From: Anaspis maculata
Taxonomy: Eukaryota; Arthropoda; Insecta; Coleoptera; Scraptiidae
Length of the DNA stretch: 64,000 nucleotides
Direction: 5' to 3'
Assembly: GCA_949128115.1 (NCBI GenBank)
Contig: OX421966.1
Coordinates: 67,515,416-67,579,415, forward strand
Under the pieces are notes generated by a model, which saw only the letters and a list, made by a program, of their open reading frames with translations, did not search any database and was not told where the DNA came from. Every line of letters starts with the position of its first letter. The first letter of the stretch is position 1. Shown piece by piece: positions 44,481-55,030 of this stretch. Made by a program: the position numbers and the translations under genes.

Positions 44481-45258
44481 TGCGGTGTGTCTAATAGGAA
44501 GCCTCGCCCAAAAAAAAAAGGTCTTCGCAGCAATAAATTATTTTGATACATTGTTATAAATAGTACACGTAAAAGACGTACACACACATACAATAAGAAG
44601 TATCGTTATTGTTTTGTTGTAAGCTTGGAAACTGTTTGAAACGTGCTTGGCAAAAAATTGATAATGATGGTACCTACTATAAAACTTCAGTGAAGTGATA
44701 TCGAAACATATTTGCCACATGTGACCTGAGATGAAATGTGTGGTCATTGATGCAAAAAAAAGGCAATGAAATAAAAAGAGAAATAACTGTATGTGACACG
44801 TAAGAATACCTCTCATCTGCGATTTGCGGTGAAAATGGGAAATTATTAAACTAGTTTGAAAGGCACGAGCAGAGCAAATGTTTGGAATGGGATCTTTTCG
44901 ATGTATAAATTAGGGGTGAATAGTTTCATCTTAATCATACCTATTTTACGTTATACCATTGTACCGTTGAGGGCAGTCTCAGCTCTATAACTCGGCTAGC
45001 CTAAACGGGTGCCTTGTTTTTTTTTTTGTAAAAAACAAATATCTGATTATTTCTGTGAAAGCTCAGCTTTATACGAAAAATGCCCACCTCAGTAGTAGTA
45101 ATGTAGAGCATTTTGCATATCAAATGAGTGGCATGCGCGCACTACTTCTTTACAGTTGTTGGTTGCGTCAGAAAAAAAATCATATCTGAAAAACTAGTCC
45201 TAGATCAAAATTTTTTCTTTCATTCTGCAATACTTTTAGTACAAGCGGTAGGCAAAAT
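44481..45258. other. Intergenic, nothing recognised
   Basis: AT-rich with no gene-like frame. It ends where the inverted duplication begins. Confidence 0.4.
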
Positions 45259-46279
45259 AATCCTGCATTTAATAAAGAAAGCAAACCACTTTGCAACAGT
45301 GACTCTAAGAATCATTTCGAGCGATTTGACCCGCAGCACCCGATAATTCGTCCCTTAGGGGGGCCATGGGGGCCCTCCAAATTTTCAAGATGCAAGAACT
45401 TTCACAAAACGATCATTGAGTATCGTCATGTGTGTCATAAAATGAGCTTATGGGTCTATTGAAAATGTTCCCAGCAATTATCGTTATGTCCGTTCCATTC
45501 TTCACACTTAAAAAAAATATTCTTAAGCAGATGTCAAAAAAACTGTTTTTATTTTTTAATCTACGTGAGGAAACGATGAATTCATATGTTTTGTTCAGTT
45601 CCCAAACAAATCGCATTCCGTGAGCCCAATTATAGAGACAAAATTTTGATGATGGTATTTTCCAAAGAAGTGGTGTCCTCTTCAGTACATCTTTTTCAAC
45701 AGCATTTTTTTCAATGCTCCCACTGGATAACAGTGTTAATTTTTACAGGTATGAGAAGCTTGAAGTCTTTTCTTAGTAATTTGGATGCAACAAGGCTTCA
45801 AAACGCGCAAGGGAGCCCTAAAAGAATTTTTTTCTGCTCGGCTATCAAATTTTTGGCATGTTGATTTTGTAGTAGGGGAGAAGTGGACAAAAATTCAATC
45901 TTGGTCGCGCGGGCGGCGGCGGCGGTTTCATTTTAGCGGCAAATATATTTACGCACAACGACTCTGTATTCCGTTGTACTGCAAGAAAACTTGGCACAGG
46001 AGTAGCTTGTACCAAAGCAAGTGATTTGGCCCGCAGCACCAACATTTTTTACCCAGGGTACTCTGCATCGTGACCAATGACCATTCTTCAGAACATGACC
46101 AACAATGCAACTGTTTCTGTTATAAGAGCTGATGCATCGACTTGATGATCATTTCTGTGCAATGTTTATTGGCAAAATCGAAAGCTGTAGTCTGAAATAG
46201 ATGAAAAATTTATTCAGTAGCGTAATTGTCATATTCTTGTTATAATGTTTAACAGAATTGAAGAAATTAATTAAGTATT
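45259..46279 (+). repeat. Left arm of 1-kb inverted duplication
   Basis: From AATCCTGCATTTAATAAAG inward, the arm is mirrored at 48039-49052 with few differences, including GCGCGGGCGGCGGCGGCGG and GGGGGGCCATGGGGGCCCTC landmarks. No protein family was recognised in it. Confidence 0.85.
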
Positions 46280-46870
46280 GCTTCTGCGCTGTGCCCAGCC
46301 TTTAATAATAAAAGCGAGCAGAATACTCGAGTTCCAGTTATTCAAAATTTATTTGGAAATTATTGAGTATAAACTTGAAACATCTCCACCCTCGTCTCCA
46401 CCAGTACTTCCTTACCTCTTCAAAATTCTTCCTCCTTTTATGAAACTTTTCCGGTCTCCGATGTAGCCATACTGAGACCAAATACAAAGATGTTCAGAAG
46501 TTTGTATAAGCAAAAAAATACGTACTTGTGTTTCAGCTCATTGAAGTCCACCCATACTTCTGCAATATGCATCCAGACCGCCGGCGACCAGTTTACAACT
46601 CCTTTTGAGCCCCAAGAGGACAGCGAAGAAAATCTATGATAGCATCAGTTTGGCCCCAGATATGTCCAACCCGATAGAAATTTTTACTGTATGCCTCAGG
46701 CAAGGTATCAAAAGTGGGTGTTATGGCATGCAGCAACCGCTTCGTCCATGTCGCAAAGAGATCTTTCAATAAATCGACTTGCAATAAGATATTCCCCCCA
46801 CGACATACCTGATTTCTGATTTTTGATGTCAAATCAAGTCTTCTACATGTATTTCTGTTATAACCTTCAA
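46280..46870 (-). pseudogene. Decayed 3' part of GCDTTS-family gene, copy 2
   Basis: Direct repeat of the 46880-47460 region in the same minus-strand sense. Shared pieces are GCTTCTGCGC(T/C)GTGCCCAGC, ACGTACTTGTGT and CCCCAAGAGGAC. Translated in pieces it gives WSPAVWMHIAEVWVDFNEL, matching WSPVWTLIAEVWGDCSEL in the other copy. Frames are broken and the GCDTTS core itself is absent. It is a tandemly duplicated, decayed gene fragment within the loop of the inverted duplication. Confidence 0.45.
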
Positions 46871-46879
46871 CATAATTTA

Positions 46880-47915
46880 AGAAATGAAGTGTTGCTTCTG
46901 CGCCGTGCCCAGCGTGGTCCTTGAGTAATAAAAATGAACAAGGTACTTAAATACTCTAGGTCCATCAACATGATTGAGCAATTTTGGAAATAAACTTGGA
47001 ACATCTCCCCGGCTAGATGTATTTCTCAACCTCTTCAGAATTTCTCCTCCTCTTCCTGAACTTTTTTGATGCCGCCATACTGAAATCAAATACAGGAATG
47101 TTTATATTATGATAATAAGTACCCCATTGGAATGACAATAATAGCGCCTCTGTTCTTTAGAAAGGCTCTGAAATAACCTAGGAGTGGCGAACAACCCACC
47201 TTTTGTTGCAGCATTCTCCTTTGCATATTTTACATTGGAGCGTACACAGAAGTCCGGCTTTTTGACAAGTACACGTTATTGTTTTGCAGTCAGTCTTACA
47301 TTTTGCAGCTGTTGAAATTTAGAAGTTCTTATAGGTTCACAAAAAAAAAGGAAAACGTACTTGTGTAGCTCACTGCAGTCCCCCCACACTTCAGCAATCA
47401 GTGTCCAGACTGGCGACCAGCTCTCATCGATTTTCTTCTTGCCCCAAGAGGACGGCAAAAGAACGTCTACGAGAGAGTCAGCTTCAGAGTCGGAGAGCAG
47501 AGTCAAGACACGAAATGCGGAAGTCGCTTTCTCCATGCTCTTCCAGGTCTTCCATGCGTTTGGACGAAAAGAACGAGGTGGTATCGCAACCACAGAACGC
47601 GTGAAAGCCTCTCAGAGCAAAAAGATTTCTCTTCGCCCAAACCTTCTGCAATCCGATGGATAGCGATGAATCTTTTGTGCAGTCCGCTACCGAGTAGTGC
47701 CCACAGTTTTGGAAGTTCTTGAGAGCGAAGACAGAAGAAAAACCATATACCCAATACCACAACACCCGTAACAACGGTGAGGAAAACAATACTCTTTCCT
47801 CCGTGAGACACCAATCCCTGATGTGCAAGATTATGCGGCCATCTGCCATGTCTCCTATGGTGACTTCAACGAATGAAGTTGACGCATCAGCAGAGGAAAA
47901 AATCGTTCCCTGCAT
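46880..47915 (-). pseudogene. GCDTTS-motif protein gene, frameshifted
   Basis: The minus-strand translation uses at least two frames. One gives LRGFHAFCGCDTTSFFSSK (motif at about 47576-47592). Shifted by a frame near 47570, the other continues RPNAWKTWKSMEKATSAF then WSPVWTLIAEVWGDCSEL. An upstream hydrophobic VVVLG-like strand is in a third frame. HAF(T/C)GCDTTS followed by AWKTW is a recurring motif of uncharacterised, often multicopy invertebrate proteins. I know no biochemical function. Frame changes make this a pseudogene. The segment past 47276 appears to be downstream exon or UTR sequence, shared with copy 2. Confidence 0.5.
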
Positions 47916-48038
47916 ATTTGTGACAACTGGTGCCCAATATGAATCACAGAGAGCATTCGATCCTAAAAAATCGAAGAGCTACGCTTTGTTCTTCGAATTT
48001 TTAAGGAAGTCGGTCCAGTTACGAGTAACTACTCGCAT

Positions 48039-49052
48039 TTAACACTTCATTGATTTCTTGAATTTTGTTGAACATTATAACAAGAATTTGACAATTACGC
48101 TACTGAATAAATTTTTCATCTATTTCAGACTACAGCTCTCGATTTTGCCAATAAACATTGCACAGAAATGACCATCAAGTCGATGCATCAGCTCTTATAA
48201 CAGAAACAGTTGCATTGTTGGTCATGTTCTGAAGAATGGTCACGATGCAGAGTACCCTGGGTAAAAAATGTTGGTGCTGCGGGCCAAATCACTTGCTTTG
48301 GTACAAGCTACTCCTGTGCCAAGTTTTCCCGCAGTACAACGGAATACAGAGTCGTTGTGCGTAAATATATTTGCCGCTAAAATGAAACCGCCGCCGCCGC
48401 CCGCGCGACCGAGATTGAATTTTTGTCCACTTCTCCCCTACTACAAAATCAACATGCCAAAAATTTGATAGCCGAGCAGAAAAAAATTCTTTTAGGGCTC
48501 CCTTGCGCGTTTTGAAGCCTTGTTGCATCCAAATTACTAAGAAAAGACTTCAAGCTTCTCATACCTGTAAAAATTAACACTGTTATCCAGTGGGAGCATT
48601 GAAAAAAATGCTGTTGAAAAAGGTGTACTGAAGAGGACACCACTTCTTTGGAAAATACCATTATAAAAATTTTGTCTCTATAATTGGGCTCACGGGATGC
48701 GATTGTTTGGGAACTGAACAAAACATATGAATTCATCGTTTCCTTACGTAGATTAAAAAATAAAAACAGTTTTTTTGACATCTGCTTAAGAATTTTTTTT
48801 TTAAGTGTGAAGAATGGAACGGACACAACGATAATTGCTGAGAATATTTTCAATAGACCCATAAGCTCATTTTATGACACACATGACGATACTCAATGAT
48901 CGTTTTGTGAAAGTTCTTGCATCTTGAAAATTTGGAGGGCCCCCATGGCCCCCCTAAGGGACGAATTATCGGGTGCTGCGGGTCAAATCGCTCGAAATAA
49001 TTCTTAGAGTCACTGTGCAAAGTGGTTTGCTTTCTTTATTAAATGCAGGATT
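48039..49052 (-). repeat. Right arm of 1-kb inverted duplication
   Basis: Reverse complement of 45259-46279. Inner edge AACACTTCATTGATTTCTTG, outer edge AAATGCAGGATT. The 1.76-kb loop between the arms contains the GCDTTS pseudogene copies. Confidence 0.85.
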
Positions 49053-49546
49053 GTTATGAAATGTGCTCCGTACCGCCTGAACTATTTGGCTCCAATCGCT
49101 TTGCTGGTTGTATACAGGGTGTTTCAGATATAAATCGCGTCCTTTCAGGAAGTGATGGAAAACGTCAAAAGAAGTAGACTATTTCGAGAAAATATATGTC
49201 AGAAACGAATAATAACGGAGATATAGGCGTTCAAAGTTGAACTTCAAAAATCGATTCTTCGTCATAACTTTGGAACTTCTCAACCGATTTTGTTCAAATT
49301 TGAACCGAAGCTCACTAAAATATGTCGGTATCGAACGATGATGGCGCGGTTTATTGAGAATTTTAGGGGCGTGGATAATGGGGGATGCGTTCGCTTTTTT
49401 ACCCCTATTTTTATCCCTTGAAATAATTTTGTAGATAGTTCACATTTTTGAATTTTCAATCCAATTTTGAAGAAAAAGTTAAATTTTGATTAGAGGCTTC
49501 ATTTTCAAGATTTTTGCGTTTGAAACTCTGGAAAACACATCGTGTC

Positions 49547-49828
49547 ATGTCGCTGTCATCAGACGAAGAATATGTTCCACAAAAATATCCATCAAGCGGA
49601 CAATTTGCTAAAAGGATAAAGTCCTGGACGATCTCAAGAAAAGACGCTGAATACGGAATACGACGCTTATCGGGGCCGACTCCGACGGCCCCGATAAGCT
49701 GGGCCATCGGAGACAGCAAAAAGCTCGGTCTCGTTCGTGGATACCCCCTTGACGCAACTGACATGCCACTGCGGAAAATCGTTCAAAAACGCAACCGGAC
49801 TTGGAATTCATCGCTCCAAAATGCATAG
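49547..49828 (+). CDS. Upstream overlapping frame in R2-like leader
   Basis: ATG 49547 is 5 bp inside the inferred left edge of the LINE insertion and opens 93 codons (MSLSSDEEYVPQKYPSSG...). This frame overlaps the start of the main frame by about 90 bp in a different phase. The product is hydrophilic with no recognised domain. It may be an N-terminal part joined by frameshift, a regulatory upstream frame, or chance. The main frame lacks an ATG near its start, which makes a link worth considering. Confidence 0.35.
   Translation: MSLSSDEEYVPQKYPSSGQFAKRIKSWTISRKDAEYGIRRLSGPTPTAPISWAIGDSKKLGLVRGYPLDATDMPLRKIVQKRNRTWNSSLQNA
49665..49699. promoter_or_regulatory. 14-bp perfect hairpin in R2-like leader
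   Basis: GCTTATCGGGGCCG (49665-49678) pairs perfectly with CGGCCCCGATAAGC (49686-49699) around the 7-base loop ACTCCGA. It is GC-rich in an AT-rich context and 38 bp upstream of the main frame's first codon. The in-frame stop preceding the main frame (TAA, 49695-49697) lies in its 3' strand. R2 RNAs use structured 5' ends for self-processing and translation. Whether this stem has that role is unknown. Confidence 0.6.
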
Positions 49829-52800
49829 AAGCACTGACACAGAAGATGCAACACTCAATAACAGCTCGAGTAAACTTCGGAGTGGAAAAATAAATGAAAG
49901 AAACGAGACCAACAACGATGTAACAGCCATGCTTTGCCCATTGGATACACCGCGGCCCGAAACAAAACAACAAGTGGACGAGGCATTACCAACATTGCTC
50001 TCTTCTTGTCCACATTGCGGGAAAAAATACAGAAGTGTAAAGATACATATAAGCAAAACTCATCCAAATGAACACCGACAACAAATTACAGAGCGTTATA
50101 TTGAGGAGATTCCAGCTCTCAAAGTTGATCAAGACGAGACCGAAAGCTATCCACCCTCTGCAGAATTCGAAAAATACCTACAAGATCTCTCTGAATGGAA
50201 CAAAAAATTCTCTCTTGCGTTGACTGACAAAGAATTCGACAACACAATCAAAGCCTTTCAGTCCTTCATAGCCTCGTCGCTAAAATACTTTCCTGGGTCA
50301 AAACATCCAGCGACACGTTACTATGAATTGAGAAAAAAACGGAAAAGTACAATGGTTCAGACCAACAATAATTTCAAGAAGACAAGTAATCCTGAAAGAA
50401 AAACGAAAAGGGACAGGCAAAAAAGGAAAGAAAAATACCTGTACGAAAGCGTACAATTCAGTTTCTACAACAGACGACGTGTGGCTGTGAGAAAAGTTAT
50501 GGACAACACAAAGCAAGAGGTATGCAGCATTCCATTGGATATCCTCACAGCAGCATTTTCTGAACGTTTTGGTACAGAAAACAACACAACATCCCAAACT
50601 ACCGGCGAAGATGCTTACGACATGAACTTCAATCAAACTGACACATCTATGACTGACACCGACAATGAGATCATTCTTGAAGATATTCAACAATCCATCA
50701 AATTAATCAAAATTGACACTGCACCTGGTCCAGATCGAATCATTTTACGTTCACTTAAATCGAAACAAGTAGCTGAAATACTCCTCCTGTTGACAAATAG
50801 AATCATAAACACCGGATACGTCCCAACTAGCCTTAAAAATGCAAGAACGATATTGATTTTCAAAGGAAGTGATCCGAGTATGACCAGTAACTGGCGTCCG
50901 ATATCAATTTGCTCCCTGATAAGACGTATTATTGAAAGAGTGATCATCAGAAAGATCTCTCCATTTATTACATTTAATCAAAATCAAAGAGGCTTCACAT
51001 CAACACCTGGCACCTTTATTAGCTCTAGCATACTACAAGGCATTCTAACAGCCGCTAAGCAGCAAAAGAAAGACATGACCACTATGTTCCTCGACATAAG
51101 CAAAGCATATGACAACGTTGGTTTGAAACAAGTAGAGAAAACTGTGAATGTCACGGAAATCCCATCTAGATTCAAACGACTTATAATAGAACTTCAAAGG
51201 GGAAACTCCATCCAAATCGAAACCAGCCTAGGGAAAACGAAACCAATTAAAGTGAAGAGGGGTCTTCTTCAAGGAGCGCCACTTTCTCCTATTCTCTACA
51301 ATATGTGTACAGATCACATCCTAAGTGATATCTCCGAGCCAGGAATTGCCGAGTCTTATGGTTTTTCCATCTGTGACTCTGTACCAAAAATCTTCATTAT
51401 GGGTTTCGCAGACGATACGGTATTGGTTGCTAATAATGAAGATTCTGCCTTCTTTCTGTTGGGAATGGCTCAGCAACGATTTTCAGAGATAGGCCTTTTT
51501 CTCAATGATTCGAAAACACAAATCATCCATATCCGCCATGGACAATTAATTGAAAAGGAGTTCTTTATTAATAACACCATTGTCAACTCTATTGGTAACG
51601 ATAAAACAAACAAATATCTAGGAGTATCTTTCAACAACACAATAATTTTCAATGAATCAAAAATCATCAAGGACTTGAATGAAAATATACGACAAGTGGT
51701 CAGTTCTCCATTTTTGCATCAAGACCAGAAGATTACAGTACTTAACCAGTATATATGGCCAACCCTTGTATATCCCTACCAGACAACTCCAGCTCACATG
51801 ATGCCTAAATCATTTCTCAACAACTTGGATAAAATGATAAAATCAGCGGTAAAAGAAGTTCTTTGTATTCCGTCCGACACACCAGACCACCTGTTGTACT
51901 CACCTCGCACTCATAAAGGGCTAGGACTCATAAAAACTTCTTGGGAAGCCTTCCTACAGAGGTTCAATATCTGCAAAACTTTGGAGAAATCCGATAACCA
52001 ACTTGTTCCACGGATCATGAACCTAACAAACGAGAAACAAATATGTCTAAAAGCCCTGAATTTGACTGCTTCTGAGGATCTTGAAATTAGCACGGAAGAT
52101 TCTTCTCTTAATTCTACGAAAATTAGGAAGATACTACGTCTGAGGGAATTCTCGCAGTGGTGTAAATTGCCCCACAAGGGCCGTGGAGTCATACTATTTG
52201 CAGAATACACACCGGCAAATTCCTGGTTGTCAACCAGAAAGGGCCTGACGAACTCCGAATACACCGAAGCAATTAAAATGAACGGGGACGTAACGGCATG
52301 CAGAGCCACCCCAGGACGAAGCCAAGACGGCAACCGATGTCGCCGCTGTAGTGTCGGCATTGAGAATAATGTAGCTTTTGAAACATTGCCGCACATTCTT
52401 GGTGTATGTCCATTTGGTGAAGCTCTTCGCAATGCACGCCATCACACAATCCGAGCATCCCTTGCGAAAATTCTCAAAACCAAAGGCTGGGAAACACACG
52501 AAGAGGTACCGGGTTTGGCAGACAACGGCAGCTGGCGAAAAGTTGACGTCCTTGCCATTGACAGAAAGCGACGGAAAGGATACATACTAGATCCAACTAT
52601 AAGATTTGAAGATAGCAAAGAACAACCTGAAGCTGTCCATGTTGAAAAGCGAACCATTTATGAACCGACTATATCTTATTTTAAAACAAAATATGATATA
52701 GATAGTATTCAGGTGTTCGGGTACCTTATAGGAGCTCGGGGAACCATTCCCAAATTTTTTATCACAAATTTCTGTCAGTTATTTAATGTATCGACCAGAA

Positions 52801-52832
52801 GGGCAAAGGATATTAGTCCGGATGCTAGTTGA
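49737..52832 (+). CDS. R2-clade-like protein: zinc fingers, RT, REL endonuclease
   Basis: An uninterrupted frame of 1,031 codons. Two N-terminal C2H2-type fingers bind DNA: C10/C12/H25/H30, then C91/C94/H104/H109 (CPHCGKKY...HISKTH). A basic region at about 200-235 follows. Reverse transcriptase motifs are TAPGPDRI near 328, NWRPISICS, FLDISKAYD near 450, LLQGAPLSPILY near 510 and GFADDTVLVAN near 557. The C-terminus has a CRRCSVGIEN...HILGVC zinc motif near 867-892, then a restriction-like nuclease with KVDVLAIDR and GYILDPTIRFE near 935-957. This order defines the R2/NeSL group. The frame has no ATG before residue 29; the first codon is GTG preceded by an in-frame TAA, so the true start is unclear. 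All catalytic motifs remain. Confidence 0.9.
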   Translation: MDTPLTQLTCHCGKSFKNATGLGIHRSKMHRSTDTEDATLNNSSSKLRSGKINERNETNNDVTAMLCPLDTPRPETKQQVDEALPTLLSSCPHCGKKYRSVKIHISKTHPNEHRQQITERYIEEIPALKVDQDETESYPPSAEFEKYLQDLSEWNKKFSLALTDKEFDNTIKAFQSFIASSLKYFPGSKHPATRYYELRKKRKSTMVQTNNNFKKTSNPERKTKRDRQKRKEKYLYESVQFSFYNRRRVAVRKVMDNTKQEVCSIPLDILTAAFSERFGTENNTTSQTTGEDAYDMNFNQTDTSMTDTDNEIILEDIQQSIKLIKIDTAPGPDRIILRSLKSKQVAEILLLLTNRIINTGYVPTSLKNARTILIFKGSDPSMTSNWRPISICSLIRRIIERVIIRKISPFITFNQNQRGFTSTPGTFISSSILQGILTAAKQQKKDMTTMFLDISKAYDNVGLKQVEKTVNVTEIPSRFKRLIIELQRGNSIQIETSLGKTKPIKVKRGLLQGAPLSPILYNMCTDHILSDISEPGIAESYGFSICDSVPKIFIMGFADDTVLVANNEDSAFFLLGMAQQRFSEIGLFLNDSKTQIIHIRHGQLIEKEFFINNTIVNSIGNDKTNKYLGVSFNNTIIFNESKIIKDLNENIRQVVSSPFLHQDQKITVLNQYIWPTLVYPYQTTPAHMMPKSFLNNLDKMIKSAVKEVLCIPSDTPDHLLYSPRTHKGLGLIKTSWEAFLQRFNICKTLEKSDNQLVPRIMNLTNEKQICLKALNLTASEDLEISTEDSSLNSTKIRKILRLREFSQWCKLPHKGRGVILFAEYTPANSWLSTRKGLTNSEYTEAIKMNGDVTACRATPGRSQDGNRCRRCSVGIENNVAFETLPHILGVCPFGEALRNARHHTIRASLAKILKTKGWETHEEVPGLADNGSWRKVDVLAIDRKRRKGYILDPTIRFEDSKEQPEAVHVEKRTIYEPTISYFKTKYDIDSIQVFGYLIGARGTIPKFFITNFCQLFNVSTRRAKDISPDAS

Positions 52833-52941
52833 AAGTACCTTGCATTTTTTGATGAGAATTTGCCACTCGGTGGAAATGTTCTTTGCATCGTACTCTTCCG
52901 ATCCAGAAAGGTAGCCATCAGCGCCATCCATGCCGGCGGCG
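52798..52941 (+). repeat. Left flank arm: LINE 3' end
   Basis: Last codons and 3' sequence of the R2-like LINE, from ATATTAGTCCGGATGCTAG through CTTGCATTTTTTGATGAGAA to CCATGCCGGCGGCG. The same stretch is present in reverse complement at 54885-55030, immediately on the other side of the foldback core. Confidence 0.8.
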
Positions 52942-52945
52942 TATA

Positions 52946-54880
52946 CAGGGTGATACAGAAAAAAAAAGTTGAAAAATTATATTCAATTAACCGAAACATG
53001 TGGAGACGTGTCACTCACCACATACATTAACTATTTTATGCTTATGAAGTCGCAACAAACTGTTCTTGATTACCTTGAACCGTCTTTGAAATATAGGGGA
53101 AAACCAGAGAAAAAAACCAAACGACTCTTTTCTCCATAAATAAGTGATTCTTCGAGATATTGACACAATACTTGGTATTTCCACAAACAGTAATGTTAGA
53201 AATAATATAAGCTGGGTAGCCAATTTCTAAGCCAACTATTCCCAGAAATACGATTGTCAACTTTTTTTTCCTCTTGAGCACCATCTTGAATCTGCCCTGT
53301 GAGGCATCGTTGAAAAAGTGATTGGTTATTATAATAATGGTAACATGGAATCATTGCATCGCAAAAACAACCTCCTCATCATGATTAAGTGACCTCTTCG
53401 GCGAAAAAGAATTGTCATTCACGTACTTTTTGGCTCTTCAAAGCTTCAGTGCTCATGATGGCATTTGCAACATCTGCAATGGTAAAATATATCACGCATT
53501 ATGAACCTTGATGTACTTTGAGGTAGCCTACCAAGTTTCACCGTCATCAATTGAGAGGTTTGTTTTTAAAAGCTGTTTGAACAAAATTTGTGTCGTTTTT
53601 TTTATGAAAAATACAAATTATTGGGTCTCTCACCCTCACTTGATCCCTCACTGAGGATAGCCTGAAACCGAAAGTCTCCGAATTTTTCATGATAATGGTT
53701 CAGGGGGAAATGCTCTTCAATGTTTAGTTGTCAAAAATTGCATAGTGGCGTTCAGATTCCAGACAGAGAGCGACAAAGAAGTTCATGCAGTAAAAAAAGA
53801 CATAAACTACAGTCGAGAAAAAACTAGTCCAGAGCTAGACTGAAAGCAGCCTGGAGACCTTGCTTTTCATAACATAAATGTGCAATTTGGTACACTGTTA
53901 GAGCCCTAAGTTAGAAATGTTTCAAGCCTTTTACCCACGCTTGAGAGTCTACAGAACCTGTGTATTGCGGGAAGCCTATCTAAAAGGGACATTTCCAGGA
54001 TTTCTCCGTTGCATTGAAAGCTGTGTCTTTTTCCACTGCATGAACTTCTTTGTCGCTCTCTGCCTGGAATCTGAACGCAACTATGCAGATTTTGACAACT
54101 ACACATTGAAGAGCAGTTCTCAGTGAACCATCAGCATGAAAATTTTGGAGACTTTCGGTTTCAGGCTTTTCTCAACGAGGGATCAAATAAGGGTGGAAGA
54201 TACAATATTTTGAATTTTCCATAAAAAAATTAAACAAATTTTGTTCAAACAGCTTTTGAGAACAAACCTTTCAATTGATGATTGCAAAACCTGGTGGGCT
54301 ACCTCAAAGTACATCACGGTTCATAATGCGTAACATATTTCATCATTCCAGATGTTGCAAATGCCATCATGGGCACTAAAGCTTTGAAGAGCCAGAAAAT
54401 ACGTGAATGGCAATTCTTTCCCGCCGAAGAGGTCACTGAATTATGATGAGGAGGTTGTTTTTGCGATGCAATGATTTCATGCTACCATTATTATGATAAC
54501 CGATCACTTTTCCAACGATGCCTCACAGGGCAGATTCAAGATGGTGCTCAAGAGGAAAAAAAAAGTTGACAATCGTATTTCTGGAAATAGTTGGCTTAGG
54601 AATCGGCTACCCAACTCATATCATTTCTCACATTACTTTTAGTAGAAATACCAAGTATTGTGTCAATATCTCTAAGAATCACTTATTTATGGAAAAAAGA
54701 GTGTTTTTGTTTTTTTTTTCTGTTTTTTCCCTATATTTCAAAGACGGTTCAAGGTAATCAAGAACGGTTTACTGTGACTTCATGAGCATAAAACAGTTAA
54801 TGTATGTGGTGAATTGAACGTCTCCACATGCTTCGGTTATTCAAATATAATTTTTCAACTTTTTTTTCTGTTTCACCCTG
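52946..54880. mobile_element. TATACAGGGTGATAC foldback core
   Basis: CAGGGTGATACAGAAAAAAA and its complement at the right end form inverted arms of about 870 bp around a roughly 210-bp centre (53811-54020). Landmarks are TCTCCACATG, TTTGTCGCTCTCTGCCTGGA and GAGGAGGTTGTTTTTGCG. TATA borders both ends. There is no protein-coding domain. The flanking LINE DNA is inverted too, extending the palindrome beyond the element ends. Confidence 0.78.
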
Positions 54881-54884
54881 TATA

Positions 54885-55030
54885 CGCCGCCGGCATAGAT
54901 GGCGCTGATGGCTACCTTTCTGGATCGGAAGAGTATGATGCAAAGAACATTTTCACCGGGTGGCATCTTCTCATCAAAAAATGCAAGGTTCATTCCATTT
55001 TATGCAACTAGCATCCGGACTATATCGCAT
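54885..55030 (-). repeat. Right flank arm: inverted LINE 3' end
   Basis: CGCCGCCGGCATAGATGGCG, TTCTCATCAAAAAATGCAAG and CTAGCATCCGGACTATAT mirror 52798-52941, so DNA outside the foldback element has been duplicated in inverted orientation. Confidence 0.8.

Noticed and set aside
51911..52432. 173-codon minus-strand frame
   Set aside because: Antisense of the R2-like protein. No motif of its own.
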